From positions 1-5,440 of the forward strand of contig JAJDTQ010000076.1 of the NCBI GenBank assembly GCA_022827045.1: DNA of 5,440 nt, written 5' to 3'. Position numbers and translations under genes: made by a program. Numbering within the stretch: position 1 is the first letter of the stretch; every line of letters starts with the position of its first letter. Source of the DNA: Candidatus Binatia bacterium. Lineage in GTDB: Bacteria; Desulfobacterota_B; Binatia; UBA9968; JAJDTQ01. The notes under the pieces were generated by a model that saw only the letters and a program-made list of their open reading frames with translations, did no database searches and was not told the DNA's origin. This document shows positions 1-4,565 of this stretch, in pieces.

Positions 1-71
1 GGCACGCCGTCCTGGTTCGGGAGCTGGAACGCCGGGGCCGCCTCGCCCGCGCTACGAAGGGTGGAAGTCAT
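1..71 (-). CDS. Redoxin/peroxiredoxin-like protein, N-terminal fragment (cut by window edge)
   Basis: Reading the minus strand from the ATG at 71-69 gives an open frame of 23 codons to the window edge, starting MTSTLRSAGEAAPAFQLPNQ followed by DGV. The pattern G-x-x-APxFxLPxQDG is typical of the first beta strand of AhpC/TSA-type peroxiredoxins and related thioredoxin-fold redoxins, which reduce peroxides in the cytoplasm with a cysteine some 20-30 residues further on. That cysteine lies outside the window, so the activity cannot be confirmed. A GAGG ribosome-binding site sits 8 nt upstream of the ATG (80-83), and a candidate promoter with a perfect TTGACA lies at 105-133. The gene diverges from the PhyH-family gene. 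A thiol-disulfide oxidoreductase of the TlpA type is the main alternative. Confidence 0.6.
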   Translation of the reverse strand, partial: MTSTLRSAGEAAPAFQLPNQDGV

Positions 72-104
72 GGTTCGCGCCTCGCTCTTGGTATTGCTCC
101 GGCG

Positions 105-133
105 AATTTGCGGGATTGCGAAAATGCTGTCAA
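105..133 (-). promoter_or_regulatory. Candidate sigma70-type promoter for the redoxin gene
   Basis: On the minus strand a perfect -35 hexamer TTGACA (133-128) is followed after 17 nt by CAAATT (110-105), a weak -10 with 3 of 6 consensus bases. Transcription would begin near 97, leaving a leader of about 25 nt before the redoxin ATG. The -35 and spacer are good; the -10 is poor, so this remains a prediction. Confidence 0.4.
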
Positions 134-135
134 CA

Positions 136-151
136 ACGCCCCGCGGGGCGT
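136..151. promoter_or_regulatory. Perfect 16-bp palindrome between divergent promoters (possible operator)
   Basis: ACGCCCCGCGGGGCGT is identical to its own reverse complement over all 16 bases. It lies in the divergent intergenic region, 2 bp upstream of the redoxin -35 (128-133) and 10 bp upstream of the candidate PhyH -35 (162-167). A dimeric regulator bound here could reach both promoters. GC-rich DNA produces such palindromes more easily than balanced DNA, so the regulatory role is inference. Confidence 0.4.
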
Positions 152-161
152 CCGGCTCCGG

Positions 162-191
162 TTGAGGGCGCGCCTTCGCATCGCCTATGCT
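162..191 (+). promoter_or_regulatory. Candidate promoter for the PhyH-family gene
   Basis: TTGAGG (162-167) and TATGCT (186-191) are separated by 18 nt and resemble sigma70 -35 and -10 hexamers (4/6 each). Transcription would begin near 198, about 35 nt before the chosen ATG at 233. This is one reason to reject the longer frame that opens with TTG at 116, upstream of this promoter. Confidence 0.35.
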
Positions 192-232
192 TCAAGGGAG
201 ACGAAGCGATCGCGGTTTCGCAAGGGGGCAGG

Positions 233-1414
233 ATGAGCGCTACGGTCAGCGAGGCGGTGCCGGTGGCGGCGCCGGCACGGGCCGACTACGGCCCCGAGGA
301 AGCGGCCTTCCAGGCGTACCTCAAGGCCGGCGAGCGCCGCGCCTTCGAGCTCGGGAACCGCGGCCCCATCCGTTTCCTTCCCGACGGCTCGCTCGACCCG
401 GACATCCTCGACGCCTACTGGCGCTGCGGCTTCTACGTCTTCGAGGGGGTGGTCGGCGCCGAGGAGCTTGCCGACGTCGAGGCGGACCTCTTCGGCATCA
501 TCGACCGGCTCCCGACCGAGCAGGGCTCCCCGGTGGACGCGAAGGGCCGGCCCGCCCTCGCCCACGGCTGCGAGGCCCCGACCCTCTTCTGGTCCAAGCC
601 CCTCGCCGATCCCTTCGGCGGCACCGACCTCGCGAACGGCCGGCACCCGGTCAAGATGTTCGAACCGGTCGCCGCCGCGGACGCCCCTAAGGAGGTGGTC
701 TACCTCATCCTCGGGTCCCTCCAGTTCTCCGAAGCCTGCGTCCGGCTCTACGGCCACCCGGATCTCCTCGCGGTCGCCGCGGCCGTCAACGGCGATGACT
801 TCGTGCCCTTCGCCGACGCCCTCTTCATCAAGGAGCCGGGGCGGGGCGCCTCGGTCGCCTGGCACCAGGACGGGGTCACCCACTGGGAGAGCCCCGACTG
901 GGACCAGGGCTCGCACGGCTTCAACTTCATGGCCCAGCTCTACGGCTGCACCCCCGCGAACGGCGTGTGGGTAGTGCCGGGCTCCCACCGCCTCGGCAAG
1001 GTGGACATCAAGGCGAGGGTGGCCGAGGCCGGGACGGAGCGGCTGCCGGACGCGGTGCCCATGGTCTGCGCGCCGGGGGACGTCGTCATCAGCAACCGCC
1101 AGGTGCTCCACGGCTCGTTCGCGAACACGAGCGACGAGTGGCGGGTGACCGTGAACATGGGCTTCCACCGCCGCGCCTCGGTGCTCGGCGTGCAGGGAGG
1201 CGGCGTCCACAACTCCCCCGCGGTCTACGACGACGAGCGGATCCGCCAGCGCTCTCGCATGATCGGCTATGCCATCGACGCCCGCCGCCAGCGCTTCCCC
1301 GACGAAACCCCCTACACCTACCGCCCCTTCGCCGACTCCGGCGAAGTCTGCCGCTGGACCCCCGGCGTCATGGCCACCCTCAAGGACTACAACCTCCTCG
1401 ACCTCAGCATCTGA
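233..1414 (+). CDS. Phytanoyl-CoA dioxygenase (PhyH) family Fe(II)/2-oxoglutarate-dependent oxygenase
   Basis: This 393-aa protein is probably a soluble cytoplasmic non-haem iron oxygenase that couples decarboxylation of 2-oxoglutarate to hydroxylation of a small organic substrate. The substrate cannot be read from sequence: PhyH relatives act on acyl-CoAs, ectoine, halogenated or phosphonate compounds and secondary metabolites. The Fe(II) facial triad is visible as H211-x-D213 (WHQDG) and H293 (VLHGS). R304, 11 residues after the distal His, is placed to bind the 2-oxoglutarate carboxylate. The N-terminal third has the usual helical start of the family (YWRCGFYVFEGVV). At 393 aa it is longer than the common 260-320 aa members. 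The start at 233 follows AAGGGGG (222-228) at a 4-nt spacing; the in-frame extension back to TTG 116 is less likely. Very high GC at third positions marks it as backbone. It diverges from the redoxin gene and has no downstream partner. Confidence 0.9.
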   Translation: MSATVSEAVPVAAPARADYGPEEAAFQAYLKAGERRAFELGNRGPIRFLPDGSLDPDILDAYWRCGFYVFEGVVGAEELADVEADLFGIIDRLPTEQGSPVDAKGRPALAHGCEAPTLFWSKPLADPFGGTDLANGRHPVKMFEPVAAADAPKEVVYLILGSLQFSEACVRLYGHPDLLAVAAAVNGDDFVPFADALFIKEPGRGASVAWHQDGVTHWESPDWDQGSHGFNFMAQLYGCTPANGVWVVPGSHRLGKVDIKARVAEAGTERLPDAVPMVCAPGDVVISNRQVLHGSFANTSDEWRVTVNMGFHRRASVLGVQGGGVHNSPAVYDDERIRQRSRMIGYAIDARRQRFPDETPYTYRPFADSGEVCRWTPGVMATLKDYNLLDLSI

Positions 1415-1806
1415 GCCGCAGCCCGAGCCCGGAAGCACCCCCGGCTTTCGAGCCCGGTTGTCTGTCATGCGCCATGCGAGATACGGCAACGGCAAGCTCT
1501 TCCCGGCCAGTTCAAGCGGGCTGTCCGCGACCTTCTTGCTCTACACTTGCGAGGACCTCCGTGGTGGTGGCTGCCGCCGGACATTCGGTCGTGCCCACCG
1601 GCCTTCGACCCCACGGCCGACCGTGTCACTTCTGGCGCTGATGATCGTTTCAATGAATCGCCCGTATTCCGTCCTCTCGGCGGCCGCATGGAATGCACGA
1701 CTACACGGTAGAGTTCCCACGCTGACGCAGCAGAGAGATCATACGTTGAGACTGACGCGGCCGAGAGCCAGGTCTCTTTGAAGAATGACTACTTGGAATT
1801 GCTTCA
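1415..1806. other. Gene-free stretch at the backbone/accessory transition
   Basis: No frame here shows coding character. Open frames on either strand are read-throughs of the GC-rich gene's shadow frames and give low-complexity Arg/Pro/Ser/Thr-rich products. GC content falls through this stretch. A short bulged stem just after the PhyH stop (1426-1446, AGCC-c-GG against CCGGCT) lacks a T run and is not a convincing terminator. A 9-bp direct repeat CGAGCCCGG occurs at 1424 and 1449. A pair of 16-bp imperfect repeats occurs at 1722 and 1752 and is listed separately. Confidence 0.5.
1722..1767. repeat. Two 16-bp imperfect direct repeats, 30 bp apart
   Basis: CTGACGCAGCAGAGAG (1722-1737) and CTGACGCGGCCGAGAG (1752-1767) agree at 14 of 16 positions with a 30-bp offset. 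They lie just beyond the 3' end of the minus-strand gene that stops at 1810. Part of the second copy (GCGGCCGAGAG) is also nearly inverted against CTCTCGGCGGCCGC at about 1675. A role as recombination scar, protein-binding site or chance is undecided. Confidence 0.4.
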
Positions 1807-1809
1807 GCA

Positions 1810-2907
1810 TCACTTCAGGAATCCGTACGCACGCAGGATGCGGTAGGTTGTGGGTCCGTCGATAACGCAATACTTCCTGCGGCTGCCCCCTGGATACATA
1901 GTCAAATTCCGGAGGGTCCGGCGAACCATCGCACCGACTTGGTGAACATGCTGGACGACTGAAATGTCAGCTTCGGTATCAGACAATCTGTGAATCTGGT
2001 CTGCTCGCTTGCCGCACATGTCAAGGGTCATCTCCCGAAACTCGGAAGGTCCTTTCAGAAGAAAAGCTCCAGTGCGGCGGCGACCTCGCACGGTGAGATT
2101 CCCGGAAAAATGGTCATTGGGTTCACCGCTCCAATCTTTCTTTGGAGGTTCTCCAAGCAACTCGCAGAAGGCCCGCTTGATCTTTTCCTCCGATTGATGC
2201 CGCATTACGGGTTCCCAAAGATTCAGCGCCGGAGGCGGCACATTGGTAAGGCGCTCGAATTGCTGAATGTCTTCGGGCAGAATCTCCCCAAACTCTCGGC
2301 CCAACCACATCAGACTTCCCTCAGGGTCGTGGTTACGAAAGTGCTCGAACCAAGGGGCACCGATGATAAGCGGCTCGATCTCGAATTCCGGACCACGGTC
2401 GTGCAGGCGGCCAACAATCGAGTTCACGTAGCCATGAGTATGTCCGCGTTCGAGCACCATTTTCCCGGTGTCACTGACGAGATGGCGCGTGTGATAGGCA
2501 ATTCGCATCGGTTTCGGAGGCTCTACGTCCAGTACGACATCATGCTTTACCCGGGCTGCTTCGTATATTTCAGGACAATTAGCAAGCCGCTCTGTGCTGC
2601 GGAAAACACCAATGTGTTGATGTGCGTTGATCGCCTCAAGAAGAGTCGGCGCACCGTACGCTTCGCAGCAGTCCAACAGGGCGGTTACGAGCATGTGACG
2701 ATTGTAGGTCTCGTCAAGGGGAGTGACGACGCGCCGAGAGTTATTCATGACCCATTCACGGGCTTCCGGAGGAATGGCGGTCAGACAAAGCCGTTCATTC
2801 ACAAAACCAGCGTCGATGTGGTGGAACGTATCCTCGCACCGTAGGTGATTGGGAATGGCAGATGTACGCGACTGTTGACTGGCGTTCGAGTCCATTTCGT
2901 GCGACAT
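1810..2907 (-). CDS. Uncharacterised protein with conserved-looking C-terminal domain (possible nuclease-like)
   Basis: This 365-aa soluble protein has no signal peptide or membrane segment and no function I can name. The N-terminal ~130 residues look helical. A middle segment carries IIGAPW (about 181-186) and LMWLGREFGEILPEDI (199-214). The C-terminal ~100 residues have the motif series FLLKGP (282-287), GKRADQIHRL (299-308), ADISVVQHVH (313-322) and YCVIDGPTTYRILRAYG (346-362). This reads like a well-conserved family domain, and from memory similar sequences occur as hypothetical proteins in many bacteria; I could not verify this. Asp265 followed by strands ending in LLK285 faintly recalls a PD-(D/E)XK nuclease core, but the acidic residue of the ExK pair is missing, so this is speculation. 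Starts possible: ATG 2907 (used) or TTG 2913, both behind GGGTGG. It follows the small minus-strand gene after a 17-nt gap, so the two are probably cotranscribed. Codon use is less GC-biased than in the PhyH gene. Confidence 0.8.
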   Translation of the reverse strand: MSHEMDSNASQQSRTSAIPNHLRCEDTFHHIDAGFVNERLCLTAIPPEAREWVMNNSRRVVTPLDETYNRHMLVTALLDCCEAYGAPTLLEAINAHQHIGVFRSTERLANCPEIYEAARVKHDVVLDVEPPKPMRIAYHTRHLVSDTGKMVLERGHTHGYVNSIVGRLHDRGPEFEIEPLIIGAPWFEHFRNHDPEGSLMWLGREFGEILPEDIQQFERLTNVPPPALNLWEPVMRHQSEEKIKRAFCELLGEPPKKDWSGEPNDHFSGNLTVRGRRRTGAFLLKGPSEFREMTLDMCGKRADQIHRLSDTEADISVVQHVHQVGAMVRRTLRNLTMYPGGSRRKYCVIDGPTTYRILRAYGFLK

Positions 2908-2917
2908 GTTCAAGGCA

Positions 2918-2923
2918 CCACCC
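2918..2923 (-). promoter_or_regulatory. Ribosome-binding site GGGTGG for the 365-aa minus-strand gene
   Basis: On the minus strand GGGTGG lies between the upstream gene's TAA (2927-2925) and the next start. It is 4 nt from TTG 2913 and 10 nt from ATG 2907. Neither spacing is ideal, so the site does not decide between the two starts; it does support a functional start here rather than at a later Met. Confidence 0.4.
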
Positions 2924-2924
2924 G

Positions 2925-3329
2925 TTAGTATGGATGAGGGATCTGAGTAACCGTGCGAGGTAATGATAACAGCGCACGTAGTGCGGAGTACAGAACGCGA
3001 ACATCAGGCATTGGACAAGGCAAGTCGAGACCTTTCGCGAGTAGCGCGATACTGATGGGTTGGGGGATTCCTTCGCACCTCGCTCGGATGCTGAGGTTGT
3101 ATGAGCCTCCGTAGTAAGTTCGGGCACCGGCATTTTGTGCCACGTCGAGACAGTCTTTTGCTACGGCACGGACCCGTTCGTCGGCGAAGCCGTCGAGGAA
3201 CGAGTCGCGCGTGAGCCGTGTTCCGGTGCCTGGTCGCCTGGCCTTGGAACCTCGAGCTGTTCTACCGATGACACGCGGCGCGAGCGTCTGACTCGTCGTT
3301 CCTTGGAAACGCTTTACGGCCGGTGCCAA
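2925..3329 (-). CDS. Small uncharacterised protein, start uncertain
   Basis: The frame ends at TAA 2927-2925. From the lowest plausible start, TTG at 3329, it encodes 134 aa. The stretch around 3210-3015 looks truly coding: RDSFLDGFADERVRAVAKDC followed by GGSYNLSIRARCEGIPQPIS, with an alternating hydrophobic strand pattern and normal residue mix. The first 35 residues (Arg/Gly/Thr-rich) and the last 35 look less convincing. No ATG or GTG lies between 3329 and the coding-like part, and no ribosome-binding site precedes the TTG. The frame stays open to 3866, antisense to the exonuclease gene, but that part is most likely its shadow. The 17-nt gap to the next minus-strand gene, with a Shine-Dalgarno between them, supports a two-gene operon. 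No function is recognised. A decayed gene that lost its own 5' end is a real alternative. Confidence 0.45.
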   Translation of the reverse strand: MAPAVKRFQGTTSQTLAPRVIGRTARGSKARRPGTGTRLTRDSFLDGFADERVRAVAKDCLDVAQNAGARTYYGGSYNLSIRARCEGIPQPISIALLAKGLDLPCPMPDVRVLYSALRALLSLPRTVTQIPHPY

Positions 3330-3380
3330 CGTATTCAGGGATTGCCACTGGGTGTCAAAATTGTTATGGTCGCCCCCGTC

Positions 3381-4175
3381 ATGAGAATCTGCACCTGGAA
3401 CGTCGGCGGACTCAAGGAATGGGACAAGCAAGTCGTGCTGTGGCTCCACGACAACAAACCCGACATCGTGGGCCTCCAGGAGGCGAGAACGCCCGACCCC
3501 CAATCCGTAGTTTCCGCGTTCCAAAGCGAAGGTTACCGTTGCATGTTGCACCTTGAACCGGACGACAAGGGTCGGAAACAGGGAGTCGCGATCCTCAGCG
3601 GACATCCGCTCGAAGTGACACAGGCAGGACTTCCCGAACAAGAGCACCGGGGCGCCCGGCTGCTCACCGCCTGCACGGCAGGCTTGTCGTTCACCACCGT
3701 CTATGTGCCGTCCGCGTCCGGGAAGGATCAGCGGAGAGTCGAGCGGAAGCTCGCGTGGCTCGATTCGCTCAGCGAGCACCTCCGCGAACGAAAAGCCGAC
3801 GATGTGCCCGCGGTCTTGTGCGGGGACTTCAACATCACCCCCAAGCCCATTGATAACTATCATCATTGGGAAAACAAAAAGGAGCGCAGGGACAAGCCCG
3901 GGTTTCGGGAAGATGAACGCTCGCGGATCTGCTCCCTTCTGAAAGCGGGTTGGTTCGACCTAGTCCGCGACTTGAATCCAGGGGAGAGAATATTCAGTTG
4001 GTGGAGTTCGGCCTACCTTTACAACGACGACAAAGGTCTGCGTATGGACCTCGTGTTTGGAAATGCGGCGATCGCCAGACGGCTTCAGTCCGCCTGGATC
4101 GACCGCGACCACTACGCGGACCGAGGTAGAACCGGAAAACCCGATCACGCTCCGGTAGTCGTCGATTTCGCTTGA
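3381..4175 (+). CDS. Exonuclease III-family (EEP fold) DNase / AP endonuclease
   Basis: This 264-aa protein matches the length (about 255-270 aa) and motif order of exonuclease III, the Mg-dependent 3'-5' exonuclease and AP endonuclease of base-excision repair. Visible residues are N7 (TWNVGGL), metal-binding E34 (GLQEAR), Y108 (VYVPS), D149 and N151 (CGDFNITP), D223 (RMDLVFGN) and the terminal D255-H256 pair (KPDHAPVVVDF). These line up with N7, E34, Y109, D151, N153, D229, D258 and H259 of E. coli ExoIII. The Tyr motif has Ser where Asn is usual. Met 3381 is chosen because ExoIII proteins begin MKIATWN-like; ATG 3366 (MVAPVMRICTW) is the alternative and neither has a strong ribosome-binding site. 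In-frame sequence back to 3135 is unlikely to be translated. The gene diverges from the minus-strand pair and lies in the lower-GC block, so it may be an accessory copy rather than the housekeeping xth. Other EEP phosphodiesterases are less likely. Confidence 0.9.
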   Translation: MRICTWNVGGLKEWDKQVVLWLHDNKPDIVGLQEARTPDPQSVVSAFQSEGYRCMLHLEPDDKGRKQGVAILSGHPLEVTQAGLPEQEHRGARLLTACTAGLSFTTVYVPSASGKDQRRVERKLAWLDSLSEHLRERKADDVPAVLCGDFNITPKPIDNYHHWENKKERRDKPGFREDERSRICSLLKAGWFDLVRDLNPGERIFSWWSSAYLYNDDKGLRMDLVFGNAAIARRLQSAWIDRDHYADRGRTGKPDHAPVVVDFA

Positions 4176-4243
4176 GGCTCACAAGTGAATCTTGCCATTT
4201 CGTCGATTCGATCCAATCGCGTGGGTACATGAATGATCTCGAC

Positions 4244-4262
4244 GTTCGGGGTCATGGCGCCA
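4244..4262. repeat. 19-bp direct repeat, copy A
   Basis: GTTCGGGGTCATGGCGCCA matches copy B at 4500-4518 at 17 of 19 positions. The two copies are 256 bp apart and bracket the hairpin element. A weaker relative, CGTTCATGGTCCGGCGCC, lies at 5306-5323 where the SIR2 gene is broken off. Confidence 0.55.
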
Positions 4263-4282
4263 ATCTCCCTTCGAAACGGTTC

Positions 4283-4389
4283 CCTGACTAAGGCCCCGCC
4301 GTTGGAGGCCGCTCGAGGGTTCGACCGATCGTCTGAGAAACGGCCGCTTTCCGAACCCTCTGTCGCGGCAATGGCGGAGCGGTCTCAGG
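4283..4389. repeat. Long imperfect inverted repeat / candidate structured element
   Basis: The arms pair as follows from outside in: CCTGA 4283-4287 with TCAGG 4385-4389; GC 4293-4294 with GC 4379-4380; CCGCC 4296-4300 with GGCGG 4373-4377; TT 4302-4303 with AA 4370-4371 beside a possible G-U at 4301/4372; GCCGC 4308-4312 with GCGGC 4365-4369; GAGGGTTCG 4315-4323 with CGAACCCTC 4352-4360. This makes 28 Watson-Crick pairs with several bulges and a 28-nt loop. It could be a structured RNA, a MITE-like palindrome or a recombination site. The bulged shape recalls integron attC sites, but I see no RYYYAAC/GTTRRRY end pair. Confidence 0.5.
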
Positions 4390-4427
4390 TGACGGCCCAC
4401 ACAATGAGGAGCGGTGCTTCCTTGAGG

Positions 4428-4443
4428 CCGTGCGCTGGCACGG
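4428..4443. repeat. Short perfect hairpin
   Basis: CCGTGC, loop GCTG, GCACGG: six perfect pairs, extendable through a 2-nt bulge to GGCC (4426-4429 region) against GGCC after GC at 4444-4445. No T run follows, so it is not a standard intrinsic terminator. Confidence 0.4.
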
Positions 4444-4483
4444 GCGGCCCCAGGGGGAGACCTTCGCCTGTCGCGGACCGCCC

Positions 4484-4524
4484 TAATGGAGCCACTCATG
4501 TTCGGGTTAATGGCGCCACCCACG
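4484..4524. repeat. Tandem 17-bp imperfect repeat with 24-bp period
   Basis: TAATGGAGCCACTCATG (4484-4500) and TAATGGCGCCACCCACG (4508-4524) agree at 14 of 17 positions. The second copy overlaps direct repeat B. They lie about 40 bp upstream of the SIR2 start, where a regulator could bind, though a repeat from mobile-element activity is equally possible. Confidence 0.45.
4500..4518. repeat. 19-bp direct repeat, copy B
   Basis: GTTCGGGTTAATGGCGCCA is the partner of copy A at 4244-4262 (17 of 19 identical, differing only in the central triplet). It marks the right end of the structured 256-bp segment. Confidence 0.55.
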
Positions 4525-4560
4525 GGTGCTGATCCGGCCCTTTCCCGGTTCCAGGCCAGT

Positions 4561-4565
4561 GGGAG
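4561..4565 (+). promoter_or_regulatory. Ribosome-binding site GGGAG favouring a GTG start at 4575
   Basis: GGGAG abuts the ATG at 4566 with no spacer, which is unsuitable for initiation there, but lies 9 nt from the in-frame GTG at 4575. The true protein may therefore begin at codon 4 (sequence after the start: NLPTHRLFVLGAG). Confidence 0.45.

Larger units (their letters stand above)
4176..4565. other. Structured gene-free region between the exonuclease and SIR2 genes
   Basis: Both strands stay open over long stretches here (plus 4233-4532, minus 4592-4179), but the products are Arg/Pro/Gly-rich, lack domain motifs and reflect self-complementary GC-rich DNA. The region holds two 19-bp direct repeats (4244 and 4500), a ~107-nt imperfect hairpin (4283-4389), a tight hairpin CCGTGC-GCTG-GCACGG (4428-4443), an inverted pair GGGCGG/CCGCCC (4442 and 4478) and a 24-bp-period tandem repeat (4484-4524). 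No clear promoter for the SIR2 gene was found. Confidence 0.5.

Noticed and set aside
116..232. N-terminal extension of the PhyH gene from TTG 116
   Set aside because: The added residues are Arg/Pro-rich, include the palindrome and lie upstream of the candidate promoter; ATG 233 has a good ribosome-binding site.
185..1495. 436-codon open frame on the minus strand opposite the PhyH gene
   Set aside because: It is the shadow of a very GC-rich gene; the product is Val/Glu/Gly/Ala/Arg-rich without motifs, whereas the plus strand shows the full PhyH metal triad.
1990..2844. 284-codon plus-strand open frame
   Set aside because: It is antisense to the 365-aa minus-strand gene, has no recognisable motifs and no ribosome-binding site that I can see; the minus-strand product has coherent domain-like blocks.
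3135..3380. 82-residue N-terminal extension of the exonuclease
   Set aside because: ExoIII proteins begin directly with the M-K/R-I-x-T/S-W-N strand; the extension has no family similarity and overlaps the minus-strand coding-like segment.
3330..3866. Upstream part of the minus-strand frame ending at 2925
   Set aside because: This part is antisense to the well-supported exonuclease gene and its product looks like a shadow translation.
4283..4389. Integron attC site
   Set aside because: The hairpin is bulged as in attC, but the flanking RYYYAAC and GTTRRRY core sites were not found and the genes are not in a single-orientation cassette array.
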